Shown here in pieces: positions 23,992 through 32,907 of a DNA stretch of 64,000 nucleotides; position 1 is the first letter of the stretch, and every line of letters begins with the position of its first letter. Source of the DNA: Streptomyces thinghirensis (GTDB lineage Bacteria; Actinomycetota; Actinomycetia; Streptomycetales; Streptomycetaceae); assembly GCA_021502835.1 (NCBI GenBank), contig JAKFGP010000060.1:1-64000 (forward strand), given 5' to 3'. The notes beneath the pieces are model-generated. The model did not search any database, was not told the DNA's origin, and saw only the letters and a program-made list of their open reading frames with translations. Made by a program: the position numbers and the translations under genes.

Positions 23992-24556
23992 GCAGGGGGC
24001 ATGATGGGTCGCCTCTCATTCGAAGGCACGGTGGCGCGAGGGGCGGAGCGGGGGCGGACGACGCTGTCAGCTCACGTGGCTGGGGAGGCAGGAGGCCGGG
24101 GTCCGGGAACCGAGAAGGGGGTGAGGCCTGCCGCGCGTCAGCTCGACGGCAGGATCCATCGACCGTGGGCGCCGGTCATCTGCCTTGTCCGCGGGTTTAT
24201 ACGACATGTGTTCAGACTGTGTTTCGGCTAGCTGATTCCGGCAACCAGTACAAGGTTGCATTCGGCCGTCGATATGCGGGAATCATCCGGATTTCACGCC
24301 GGGTGTACGACGGTGACCTCGGGGAATGTTCACCGAGCGGTCGGCCAATTGTCGTCGGCGATTTTCACGACTTACCGGCCGTGGAAACTGCTCGACGTGA
24401 CATGCCCGGTGAATGTGCCACCGGTCACATCGGCACAGCGTAGCTGGTGCCGGGCCGGTGCGGGGACGTTATCGATCGCTTCGGCTGGGCATCATCCCAC
24501 CTGACCGGCCCCGGCGGCCGGATCTTCGAATCACCGCTCCGAGAAGGGACTCTTCC
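23992..24556. promoter_or_regulatory. Long divergent intergenic region
   Basis: About 565 bp with no convincing gene. The stretch 24190-24480 is visibly less G+C-rich than its surroundings (runs such as TTTATACGACATGTG at 24196-24210). It contains GTGCC/GGCAC half-sites near 24416-24437. AGAAGGGA at 24542-24549 is the ribosome site of the next gene. Probably promoters for both flanking genes, possibly a long 5' leader. Confidence 0.4.
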
Positions 24557-26071
24557 ATGGGGAGAAGGTCGTGGCAGGTCAGTTCGACCTGTCCGATCGC
24601 CAGCGCTACCGCGAGAAGCTCCAGCGGTGCCTGACGGGTCTGGAGCGACTTCTGGCGGAGAAGCGGTTCGACCGCCCGAAGAACCTGATGGGGCTGGAGA
24701 TCGAATTGAACCTCGTCGGTGCCGACGGGATGCCGAAAATGTTGAATGCGCAAGTCCTGGAGCGCATCGCGAGCCGTGACTTCCAAACAGAACTCGCCAT
24801 GTTCAACCTGGAAGTCAACATCGCTCCACACCGGCTGGGCGGCCGGGTATTCGACCGTCTGGCCGAGGAGATCCGTACGTCGCTGGCGTATGCGGACCGC
24901 AAGGCCGGCGAGGTCGACGCGGGAATCGCGATGATCGGCATTCTGCCGACGCTGGACCGGGACGACCTGGTCTCGTCCAATCTCTCCGCCGTCGACCGCT
25001 ACGCCCTCCTCAACGAGCAGATCGTGGCCGCCCGCGGCGAGGACTTCACCCTCGACATCGAGGGTGTCGAGCGCCTGACCTGCACCTCCAAGTCCATCGC
25101 CCCGAGGCCGCCTGCACCTCGGTGCAGTTGCACCTCCAGGTCACCCCGGACCGCTTCGCCGACGTGTGGAACGCGGCCCAGGCGGTCACCGCCGCGCAGA
25201 TCGCCGTCGGCGCCAACGCGCCCTTCCTGTTCGGCCGCGAGCTGTGGCGGGAGTCGCGGCCCCCGCTGTTCCAGCAGTCCACCGACACGCGCCCGCCCGA
25301 ACTCCAGGCCCAGGGCGTCCGGCCGCGCACCTGGTTCGGCGAGCGGTGGGTGACCTCGGCGTACGATCTGTTCGAGGAGAACCGGCGCTATTTCCCGGCG
25401 CTGCTCCCGATCTGCGACGACGAGGACCCGCTGGAGGTCCTGGACGCGGGCGGCGTGCCCTCGCTCTCGAACTCGTCCTGCACAACGGCACCGTCTACCG
25501 CTGGAACCGCCCGGTCTACGACATCGCCGACGGCGTCCCACATCTGCGCGTGGAGAACCGCGTCCTGCCCGCCGGGCCCACCGTCACCGACGTCATCGCC
25601 AACGCGGCCTTCTACTACGGCGTCGTGCGCGCGCTCGCCGAGGAGCCGAGGCCGCTGTGGACCCGGCTGCCGTTCGAGGCCGCCGCCGCCAACTTCGAGG
25701 CGGCGTGCCGGCACGGCATCGACGCCCGTTTCGAGTGGCCCAGGCGCGGCCGGCTCGGCGGCACCACCGAGGTCGACGCCGCCGTCCTCGTACGCGACGA
25801 ACTGCTGCCGCTCGCCGAGGCCGGTCTCGACGCGTGGGGCGTGGAGCCCGCCGACCGGGACCTGTACCTCGGCGTGATCGAGGAGCGGTGCCGGCGCCGG
25901 GTCAACGGCGCGTCCTGGCAGGCGGCCACGTTCCACCGGGCGCTGGAGGCCGGCCTGTCCCGGGAGGCCGCGCTGGCCGCCACGACCCGCCGTTACGTCG
26001 AGCTCATGCGCGAGGGCGACCCCGTGCACCTGTGGCCGGTGGGCCTGCCGGAGCCGGCGCCGCTGGGCTGA
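24557..26071 (+). CDS. Glutamate-cysteine ligase family protein (GCS2)
   Basis: About 504 residues of the GCS2 carboxylate-amine ligase fold. The start reads MGEKVVAGQFDLSDRQRYRE in reconstruction. Conserved blocks are NLMGLEIELNLVGADG (ATP/metal Glu residues), FQTELAMFNLEVNIAPHRLG, TSVQLHLQVTPDRFADVWNA, ANAPFLFGRELWRESRPPLF and HLRVENRVLPAGPTVTDVIA. It should ligate glutamate to an amine using ATP. Streptomycetes do not make glutathione, so the true amine substrate is open. One base is missing just after the ATG; GTG 24571 is the uncorrected alternative. Other frame changes near 25105 and 25465 cancel. Confidence 0.82.
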
Positions 26072-26206
26072 GACCCGGCGGGGCCGGGGAAGGGCCGGGC
26101 GGGGGTGGCGACCGTACCGGCGCCGGGCCGCGCCGGGGCGCCCCCCGCCGCGCGTCGCCTCATACTGATCGGGCAAGCTGTGACGTCCAGCTGGAGGCAG
26201 GTGTGG

Positions 26207-27010
26207 ATGGCGGAGGCGGGCCCGGTGGACGATTCGTTCCCTCAGAAGCTTCAGGAGCGGCTCCCGCGACGGGTCCTGCGTGACGAGACGCTGCTCGTCC
26301 TGGCGTTGTCGCTCGGCGCCAGCGGGTGTCCGCCTCATCAGCTTCATCGGCTCGGTCACCCGGCCCGGCGGGCTCAAGGACCAGGCGGCCACCCTCAACG
26401 CCTCCGCCGCGCCCGGCCGTCCCTGGCTGGACCTGGCCTGGCAGCTCTTCGGGATCACCACGGCGCTCGTCCCCGTCGCCCTGGTCGCGCACTTCCTGCT
26501 GCGGGAGGGAAGCGGCCTGCGCGCCCTCGGTTTCGACCGCACCCGTCCGTGGCCGGACCTGGGCGCGGCGCTGTCGTCGCCGCCGTCATCGGCAGCACCG
26601 GTATCGCCTTCTACCTGGCCGCCCGGGGCCTCGGCTTCAACCTCACCGTGGTGCCCGAGGCCCTGCCCGAGGTGTGGTGGAAGTACCCCGTACTGATCCT
26701 CTCGGCGGTGCAGAACTCCGTCCTGGAGGAGGTCATCGTCGTCGGCTACCTGCTGCGCCGGCTCGACCAGCTCGGCTGGAGCCCGGGCGCGTCGCTCGCG
26801 GCCAGTTCGGTGCTGCGCGGCTCGTACCACCTCTATCAGGGCATCGGCGGCTTCATCGGCAACATGGTGATGGGCGTCGTGTTCGTGTACCTGTACCGCC
26901 GGTGGGGGCGCTGGGTCCGCTGGTGGTGGCGCACCTCGCTGCTCGACATCGGTGCCTTCGTGGGCTACGCGCTGCTGGCCGGGAAGGTGGACTGGCTGCC
27001 GACGGCGTGA
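26207..27010 (+). CDS. CPBP-family intramembrane metalloprotease
   Basis: 267 residues, eight or so hydrophobic segments. The Abi/CPBP motifs are clear: VLEEVIVVGYLLRRL (EExxxxxxxRR-like) near residue 178, SSVLRGSYHLYQG (His) and FIGNMVMGVVFVYLYRRWG. These membrane proteases include type II CAAX prenyl endopeptidases and bacteriocin-immunity proteins. GGAGG at 26193-26197 serves ATG 26207; GTG 26201 is six bases earlier. Compensating frame changes near 26325 and 26570. Substrate unknown. Confidence 0.85.
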   Translation: MAEAGPVDDSFPQKLQERLPRRVLRDETLLVLALSLGASGCPPHQLHRLGHPARRAQGPGGHPQRLRRARPSLAGPGLAALRDHHGARPRRPGRALPAAGGKRPARPRFRPHPSVAGPGRGAVVAAVIGSTGIAFYLAARGLGFNLTVVPEALPEVWWKYPVLILSAVQNSVLEEVIVVGYLLRRLDQLGWSPGASLAASSVLRGSYHLYQGIGGFIGNMVMGVVFVYLYRRWGRWVRWWWRTSLLDIGAFVGYALLAGKVDWLPTA

Positions 27011-27060
27011 CGGGGAGGGACGACGGGCAGCCTGCCGCGTCCCCTCCACCCTGCCGGGGC

Positions 27061-27867
27061 CTAGGCCAGCAGCTCACCCTCGATCACCGTCACCGCGCGC
27101 CCGCTCAGCAGCGTGCGCTCGCCGCGCAGCTCCGTACGGACCCGGCCGGAGCGGGGCGAGGCCTGCATCCCGGTGAGGCAGGGGCAGCCGAGGCGCTCGG
27201 ACCAGAAGGGCGCGAGGGCCGTGTGAGGCGCTGCCGGTGACCGGGTCCTCGTCGATGCCGACGTTGGGGAAGAAGCAGCGGGAGACGTAGTCGTAGCCGC
27301 GGCCGCGTCCTCCGCACGGGCGGTGGCGATGATGCCGCGCTCGGAGTACGCGGCCAGCGCCTTGTGGTCGGGGGTCAGGCCGCGGACCGTCTTCTCGTCG
27401 GCGACCTCGACCAGCAGGTCCCCGATGTCCGGCCCGGTGTCCAGGACCGCGAGGGCTCGGTCCCCAGGGCCTCGGCGACGCCCTTCGGGGCCTCGACCGG
27501 GGTGAGCGGCGCGGTGGGGAAGTCCAGGGTGATCGAGCCGTCCTCGTCCGGCGTCGCGACGAGGACGCCACTGCGGGTGGCGAACCGCACCGCCCCGCGT
27601 GGGCGCCGGTGGTGTGCAGGATGTGGGCAGTGGCGAGCGTCGCGTGGCCGCACATCGCGACCTCGGTGGCCGGGGTGAACCAGCGCAGCGCCCAGTCGGC
27701 CTCGCCGCCCTCGGGCAGGCGGTGGGCGAACGCGGTCTCGGCGTGGTTGACCTCCAAGGCGACCTGCTGGAGCCGGTCGTCGTCCGGGAAGGCGTCGAGG
27801 GCAGGACCCCGGCGGGGTTGCCGGCGAAGGGCCGGTCGGTGAAGGCGTCGACGATTCGGATGCGCAT
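27061..27867 (-). CDS. PhzF-family isomerase
   Basis: About 268 residues: MRIRIVDAFTDRPFAGNPAG, catalytic Glu in VNHAETAFAH (residue 45 or so), RWFTPATEVAMCGHATLATA and the second-half FFPNVGIDEDPVTGSASHG. The PhzF fold is like diaminopimelate epimerase; members act on small metabolites, and stand-alone copies are rarely assigned. There are no phenazine genes nearby. Frame changes near 27225, 27300, 27455, 27600 and 27805 cancel to an exact multiple of three. Confidence 0.87.
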   Translation of the reverse strand: MRIRIVDAFTDRPFAGNPAGVLPSTPSRTTTGSSRSPWRSTTPRPRSPTACPRAARPTGRCAGSPRPPRSRCAATRRSPLPTSCTPPAPTRGGAVRHPQWRPRRDAGRGRLDHPGLPHRAAHPGRGPEGRRRGPGDRALAVLDTGPDIGDLLVEVADEKTVRGLTPDHKALAAYSERGIIATARAEDAAAATTTSPAASSPTSASTRTRSPAAPHTALAPFWSERLGCPCLTGMQASPRSGRVRTELRGERTLLSGRAVTVIEGELLA

Positions 27868-28006
27868 GCCCCGACGCTGGACGGTCCACGAATCCAGCGG
27901 ACCAAGGCCAATTCGCGAGATCTGGACCGGATTTCCCGCCGGGCGGTCACGACGACGACTCGTCGGCGGAGGCGGTACCGGGAGGGCTTGTCCGGTCGAT
28001 ACGTTC

Positions 28007-28037
28007 CGATATATCGTTGAAGTATCGCGATTGATAC
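28007..28037. promoter_or_regulatory. Probable PadR operator cluster
   Basis: Palindrome CGATATATCG (28007-28016), then GTATC-6-GATAC (28022-28037), about 35 bp upstream of the padR start in the divergent phzF/padR gap. The A/T-rich dyads stand out sharply from the G+C-rich context. Autoregulation is inferred from position. Confidence 0.5.
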
Positions 28038-28070
28038 GCGACCGATCAAAGACTGGATGGAGTGATGGCG

Positions 28071-28713
28071 ATGCGTAACCACGGATACGAGCGTGGACAC
28101 GGTGGACACGGCCACGGAGAGGGTGGCCCCTTCGGTCACGGCGGCTTCGACGGCCGGCGCGCGGCCTTCGGTCCCTTCGGGCCGGGCGGCCCCGGTGGTG
28201 GTGGCCCCGGCGGTCCTTCGGGCCGGGATTCAGTCATGGAGGGCCCTGGGGAGGCGCGGACGCGGCGGTCCCAGGAGGCGCGGCGCGGCGACGTGCGGGC
28301 GTCGATCCTGGCCCTGCTGAAGGACCGGCCGATGCACGGCTACGAGATGATCCAGGAGATCGCCGAGCGCAGCGGCGGGGCGTGGAAGCCCAGCCCCGGT
28401 TCGGTGTACCCACCCCTCCAGTTGCTGGAGGACGAGGTCTGATCGCCAGAGAGCGAGGGCGGCAGAAGCTGTTCGCGCTCACCGATGCGGGCCGGACCGC
28501 GGCCGGGGAAGGCCCCGGAGGCTCCCTGGGAAGAGGCCTCGCGGGGCGTCGACTGGGAGGCCCCTGAACGACATCCGGCAGGCCGGCTTCGGCCTGATGG
28601 AGGCCTTCGGCCAGGTCTGGAAACCGGCAGCAAAGAACAGCGGGAGGAAGGCGCTCGCCGTCATCGGTGACGCCCGCAAGAAGCTGTACCTGATCCTCGC
28701 CGACGAGGACTGA
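28071..28713 (+). CDS. PadR-family regulator with His/Gly-rich N-terminus
   Basis: Residues 1-45 are a disordered His/Gly/Pro tract (HGYERGHGGHGHGEGG, FGPFGPGGPGGGGPGG). The PadR winged helix follows: RGDVRASILALLKDRPMHGY, EMIQEIAERSGGAWKPSPGS and VYPxLQLLEDEGLI. The C-terminal dimer helix reads LNDIRQAGFGLMEAFGQVWK to LYLILADED. ATG 28071 sits seven bases after GGAG; ATG 28065 and GTG 28062 are in frame. Frame changes near 28435, 28505, 28570 and 28640. The His-rich head could bind metal. Confidence 0.85.
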
Positions 28714-28734
28714 CCCGGTACGGCCGTCGTCGTG

Positions 28735-28765
28735 AGGTGCCCTGCGGGTGATCCGCGGGGCACCT
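28735..28765. terminator. Terminator after padR
   Basis: AGGTGCCC / GGGCACCT continuing through a T-G pair into GCGG / CCGC with a 5-nt loop: a 13-bp stem 22 bp past the padR stop. Confidence 0.8.
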
Positions 28766-28817
28766 TCGCGTGTGGCGTGACCGGTCGACCCATGTCGGTC
28801 GAACGCTCTCGGCCCGC

Positions 28818-29134
28818 TCAGTCGACCCGCCGTATCACCGCCGCGTCGAAGAGGTCCCACGCGCGCGGGAAGGCGCTCTCCTCGTGGCAGTGCCGCGCCT
28901 CCCAGAACAGGTCGGCGAGCGGCGCCTCGCCGGGGCGCACACCGGTACACGTACTGCCTGCCGTCGACCGCCGGCCAGGGCCACGAGCCAGCACCTGCTC
29001 CTCGTCTCGTGTTGGACCCGCGACGGCACGCTTCGGTTGCCCGAAGGAGGCGCGTGGCAAGGGGGCGCGCGCCCGGCGGGGCGAAACGGCTTGATCTCAT
29101 CCGCAAGCGAGAGATTCCGGCCCGGTGCGTCCAC
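28818..29134 (-). CDS. Small hypothetical protein
   Basis: About 105 residues pieced from frames: MDAPGRNLSLADEIKPFR at the start, YVYRCAPGEAPLADLFWEAR and HCHEESAFPRAWDLFDAAVI at the end. The C-terminal half is well formed; the middle is frame-broken near 28935 and 29065. The GTG start is a guess, as no ribosome site is clear. I do not recognise the family. It is convergent with padR. Confidence 0.45.
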
Positions 29135-29203
29135 TCCGCGTGGGACGCGAAGATGCTTCCCTCGGGGATGACCCGCTCTGGAGATGCTGATGGGCTAGGG
29201 GAT

Positions 29204-29739
29204 GTGCAACCCCGTATCCCCCGGCAGTCGGCCGGCGAGCAAAACGGCCGGCGCCCGGACGGCACCGATCTCGATGCCCGGTTCAGCGAGAACTGGCATC
29301 CGTGGTCATCGGCGCCCGCCGTAGAGCGGTGCGGGACGGCGACCGGCAGATCGACACGGCCCATCTGCTGCACTCCTCCTCGAGTACGACCCCGATGCCC
29401 GCGCCGTCCTGGGCGAGGGCCCCCAGGTCGTCCGGCTGCTCGGCTACCTCGTGCAGCGCAGCATCGGCTACGGCCTGCGCTGGCAGAGCACCGTGGAGGA
29501 CTCCGGCGCCGTACCCGTGGTGACCGGAGGTGCCGGCTTCTCGCCGCTGGCCGCCGCGGCCATGGGGCTGCCTGCGCCCGTGCCGCCCGGCGCGGGTGGA
29601 CCGGGCCTGCGGTGTCGACCTGCTCGCGGCCCTCGTCACGGACCCGCAGGCACGTGCCGTCGAGGTGCTCGGCCGTGCCGGCGTCGAGCCGCGCACGGTG
29701 CTCGCCCGCGTGGAGAACCACTTCGAGCCGACACCGTGA
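29204..29739 (+). CDS. Clp N-terminal-repeat protein without ATPase
   Basis: About 178 residues. After MQPRIPRQSAGEQNGRRPDG comes a Clp_N-type double repeat: VVIGARRRAVRDGDRQIDTA, HLLHSLLEYDP, then SPLAAAAMGCACARAARRVD, RACGVDLLAALVTDPQARAV, EVLGRAGVEPRTVL. Such repeats dock adaptors or substrates on ClpA/ClpC; here no AAA module follows, so it may be a free adaptor. The GTG is preceded closely by AGGGG. Frame changes near 29300, 29385 and 29590. Confidence 0.72.
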
Positions 29740-29851
29740 ACCCTGAACCCTGAACCCGAAGCCCCGTCCCCGAAGCCGGGGCCGGCCCGGCCGTCCAGTC
29801 GGTGAGACAGGTGTCATTGGGGGTGACGGTCATGTCGTCCCCTGTCATCAT

Positions 29852-30852
29852 GTGCCGGTGCATACGTCTGACGGTGCTCGCGGCCGTCGCGGCAAGGGCG
29901 CCGGGCTCGGCCTGGCGCTCGCGTCCGCGGTCGCCTTCGGAGGGTCCGGGGTGCGGCCAAACCGCTGATCGAGGCGGGACTCGACCCGCTCCACGTGGTG
30001 TGGCTGCAGGTGGCCGGCGCGGCCCTGGTCATGCTGCCGCTCGCCGTGCGCCACCGCGCGCTGCTGCGCCGACGGCCCGGGCTGCTCGCCGGCTTCCGGG
30101 TTGCTGGCCGTCGCGGGTGTCCAGGCCTGCTACTTCGCCGCGATCTCCCGCATCCCCGTCGGCGTCGCGCTGCTCGTCGAGTACCTGGCGCCCGCGCTGG
30201 TCCTCGGCTGGGTGCGGTTCGTGCAGCGGCGGCCGGTGACGCGGGCGGCGGCGCTCGGCGTGGTCCTCGCGGTCGGTGGACTCGCCTGTGTCGTGGAGGT
30301 CTGGTCGGGGCTGGGCTTCGACGCCCTCGGACTGCTCCTCGCGCTCGGCGCCGCCTGCTGCCAGGTCGGCTACTTCGTCCTGTCCGACCAGGGCGGCGAC
30401 GCCGGCGACGAGGCGCCCGACCCGCTCGGCGTCATCGCCTACGGCCTGCTCGTCGGGGCCGCCGTGCTCACCGTCGTCGCCCGCCCTGGTCGATGGACTG
30501 GTCCCTCCTCACCCACGATGTCCCCATGGACGGCACACCCGTCGCCGCCGCTCTGCTGCTGGCCTGGATCGTGCTCATCGCCACGGTCCTCGCCTACGTC
30601 ACCGGCATCGTCGCCGTGCGCCGCCTGTCCCCGCAGGTCGCGGGCGTCGTGGCCTGCCTCGAAGCGGTCATCGCGACCGTCCTGGCCTGGGTGCTGCTCG
30701 GCGAGCACCTCTCCGCCCCGCAGATCATCGGCGGCGTGGTGGTCCTGGTGGGCGCCTTCATCGCCCAGTCGTCGACGCCGGCGAAGGGCTCGCGGACCCG
30801 GTGGCGAGCGGTGGGCCCGAGGGAGTTGTCCAGCAGGGGAACGGCGACCTAG
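29852..30852 (+). CDS. EamA/RhtA-family exporter (first)
   Basis: Ten-helix drug/metabolite transporter, about 330 residues, made of two EamA repeats. Readable segments are LGLALASAVAFGGSGVAAKP, VQACYFAAISRIPVGVALLV, EYLAPALVLGWVRFVQRRPV and VACLEAVIATVLAWVLLGEH. Members export amino acids and related metabolites. GTG 29852 (VPVHTSDGARG) has no ribosome site, so the message may be leaderless; GTG 29858 is in frame. Frame changes near 29950, 30100 and 30485. Confidence 0.85.
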
Positions 30853-30862
30853 GGTACCGATC

Positions 30863-30904
30863 ATGCATTCCGACGCACTCGTCCTCCCGCCTCCGACCGC
30901 CTGA
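30863..30904 (+). CDS. Possible leader peptide
   Basis: A 13-residue ORF, MHSDALVLPPPTA, begins 10 bp after the first EamA stop with AGGG eight bases upstream. Its last codons lie inside a perfect hairpin, and a second hairpin follows. Leu, Val and Pro codons are clustered. This is the arrangement of a transcription attenuator ahead of the second EamA gene. It is an inference; no expression evidence exists here. Confidence 0.35.
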   Translation: MHSDALVLPPPTA

Positions 30905-30912
30905 GAGGCGGG
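30886..30912. terminator. Hairpin overlapping the leader peptide
   Basis: CCCGCCTC / GAGGCGGG, 8-bp perfect stem with an 11-nt loop, followed about 12 bp later by a second G+C-rich dyad (GCCCGGC...GCCGGGC). Either a simple terminator for the first EamA gene or part of an attenuator. Confidence 0.55.
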
Positions 30913-31042
30913 CCCTCCGATCAGCCCGGCGCGCTGCCGCCGGGCCGGACGATGCTGCCCGCAGACGCAGTCCCCGCGCTCCCGGTTCCTCCGGGGCCGC
31001 TTCGAACTTCCGCGCCCTGTGCGCGTCTGCGGAGAAGAACTC

Positions 31043-31985
31043 GTGTCGAATGCCGTCTCAGGCCTGCCCGTCGGGCGTGGCCTCCTCTATCTGATCGTCG
31101 CCGGTGTCGCCTGGGGCACCGCCGGTGCCGCCGCCTCGCTGGTCTACCGGGCCAGCGACATGGGGCCCGTCGCCCTGTCGTTCTGGCGTTGCGCGGCCGG
31201 GCTCGTCCTGCTGCTCGCCGTCCGTCCGCTGCGTCGGCCCGCACGCCCGGCCGTGCGCGCGAGCCGTTCGGCCAGCAAGGCGCTGCGGGCCGTCGTCACG
31301 GGCCTCGGCCTCGCGATGTTCCAGACCGCCTACTTCGCCGCGGTGCAGTCCACCGGGCTCGCCGTGGCCACCATCGTCACCCTCGGCGCCGGCCCGGTGC
31401 TGATCGCACTCGGCGCGCGCCTCGCCCTCGGGGAGCACCTTGGCCGGGGCGGGGCCGCCGCCGTGGTCGGAGCGCTCGCCGGGCTCGTGGTGCTCGTGCT
31501 CGGCGACGGAAGCACGACGGTCCGCGTGTCGGGCGTACTGCTCGCGCTGCTGTCCGCGGCCGGGTACTCGGCGATGACCCTGCTCACCCGCTGGTGGGGG
31601 CGCGGCGGCGGGGCGGACGCCGCCAGTACGTCCGTCGGGGCGTTCGCCGTCACCAGTCTGTACATGCTGCCGCTCGCTCGCGGAGGGCTTGCTGCCGCAC
31701 GCCGACGAGCCGGTCCGGCTGCTGTGGCTGCTGGCCTACGTCGCCGCGGTCCCGACCGCCCTCGCCTATGGGCTCTACTTCGCCGGCGCGGCCGTCGTCC
31801 GGTCCGCCACCGTCTCCGTGATCATGCTGCTGGAGCCGGTCAGCGCGGCGGCGTTGGCCGTCCTGCTGCTCGGCGAGCACCTCACCGCGGCGACGCTGGC
31901 CGGAACACTGCTGATGCTCGGCTCGGTCGCGGGGCTCGCGGTGGCGGAGACCCGGCAGGCACGGACACGGCCCGTGCCGGCGTGA
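31043..31985 (+). CDS. EamA-family exporter (second)
   Basis: About 313 residues, ten helices. The start [20 protein letters not shown], middle [20 protein letters not shown] and end [20 protein letters not shown] show the EamA repeat pattern (GTAGA near helix 1, EPxxAA near helix 9). Well-placed GGAGAAGAA at 31031-31039 fixes GTG 31043. One frame change near 31680. Probably exports a small amino-acid-like metabolite; substrate not readable. Confidence 0.87.
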
Positions 31986-31990
31986 CGGCG

Positions 31991-32015
31991 GGGGCCTCTC
32001 GACGAGAGAGGCCCC
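31991..32015. terminator. Terminator after the second EamA gene
   Basis: Perfect 10-bp stem GGGGCCTCTC / GAGAGGCCCC with a 5-nt loop, six bases past the stop. Confidence 0.85.
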
Positions 32016-32179
32016 CTCCCCGCAGGGCAGGGGCCGTCTTCGGGTGCCTCGCCCGCCGCCGCGCGGCCCGCGTGGAGCCGCCCTCCGGCTGGAAGTGGCC
32101 TAACCGGCGGCCGGGCAGGCCGGCCTTCTCGGCCGGGTCGTCCACGAGACGGGCGGCGCGTCCCGGGGACGGACCAGGA

Positions 32180-32872
32180 TCACGGGGCCGAGAGGTAGTC
32201 GGGCAGCTTCGTCCCGGCGTCCAGGCCCGGGTCGGGACCGGGGGCGTCGTACCCCTTGCGCAGCGGGACCAGGCCGGCCCAGTGGGGGAGGGCGAGGTCC
32301 TCCGGCTCGTCGTTCACGCCGCCGGTGCGGAGCTTGGCGGAGACCTCGTCCAGGTCGAGGCGGATCACGGCGGTGGCGGCCAGCTCCTTCTTGTCGGCCG
32401 GCCGGGAGTCGGCGGAGCGGCCGGGTACGACGTGGTCGACCAGGGCGTCCAGGGCCGTGCGCCCTCCTCCGGGTCCGTCACCTCGTACGCGGTGCCGTGC
32501 ACCACCACCGACCGGTAGTTGATCGAGTGGTGGAAGGCCGAGCAGGCCAGCACCAGCGCGTCCACGTGCGTCACCGTCAGACACACCGGCAGGCCCGGGT
32601 CGGCCGCGCCCGTCATCCGCAGCGGGCGGGAGCCCGTCGAGCCGTGCACGTAGAGCCGATCGCCCACCCGGCCGTAGAGCGTCGGCAGCACCACCGGGGA
32701 GCCGTCGCGGACGAAGCCGAGATGGCAGACGTAGCCCTCGTCGAGTATCGAGTGCACCAGCTCCTTGTCGTAGGAGGCCCGGTCGGGGGAGCGGGTGGGG
32801 ACGGTGCGGGTCGGTGGGCGTGTAGGCGGTGGCGGGCTGCGACGGCGGCTGCGTGCGTGTGGTCCCCTGCAT
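32180..32872 (-). CDS. Pyridoxamine 5'-phosphate oxidase-family flavoprotein
   Basis: 230 residues with a split-barrel FMN fold: [90 protein letters not shown]. This is the PPOX group often found beside MocR regulators, FMN-binding and of unsettled substrate. ATG 32872 has GGAGAG five bases upstream; ATG 32884 is also in frame. Frame changes near 32460 and 32815. It diverges from the MocR gene across a short palindromic promoter. Confidence 0.85.
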   Translation of the reverse strand: MQGTTRTQPPSQPATAYTPTDPHRPHPLPRPGLLRQGAGALDTRRGLRLPSRLRPRRLPGGAADALRPGGRSALRARLDGLPPAADDGRGRPGPAGVSDGDARGRAGAGLLGLPPLDQLPVGGGARHRVRGDGPGGGRTALDALVDHVVPGRSADSRPADKKELAATAVIRLDLDEVSAKLRTGGVNDEPEDLALPHWAGLVPLRKGYDAPGPDPGLDAGTKLPDYLSAP

Positions 32873-32884
32873 GGCGCTCTCCAT

Positions 32885-32896
32885 TGCACTAGTGCA
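32885..32896. promoter_or_regulatory. 12-bp perfect palindrome between PPOX and MocR genes
   Basis: TGCACTAGTGCA lies in the 35-bp gap between the two divergent starts and overlaps a possible -35 (TTGCAC) and -10 (TAATCG). Position makes it the likely operator of the MocR protein. Confidence 0.6.
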
Positions 32897-32907
32897 TAAT
32901 CGCTTTT

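Noticed and set aside
22786..24556. A mobile element in the gene-poor stretch.
   Set aside because: No transposase, integrase, terminal inverted repeats or target duplication seen.
25388..27049. A 550-codon minus-strand open frame opposite the ligase and CPBP genes.
   Set aside because: Both plus-strand genes are recognised with their catalytic motifs; the antisense product is a composition artefact.
28234..29817. A very long open minus-strand frame (over 500 codons) across the padR and Clp-N region.
   Set aside because: It opposes two recognisable genes, has low-complexity Arg/Pro/Gly composition and no family motif; long antisense open frames are expected at this G+C content.
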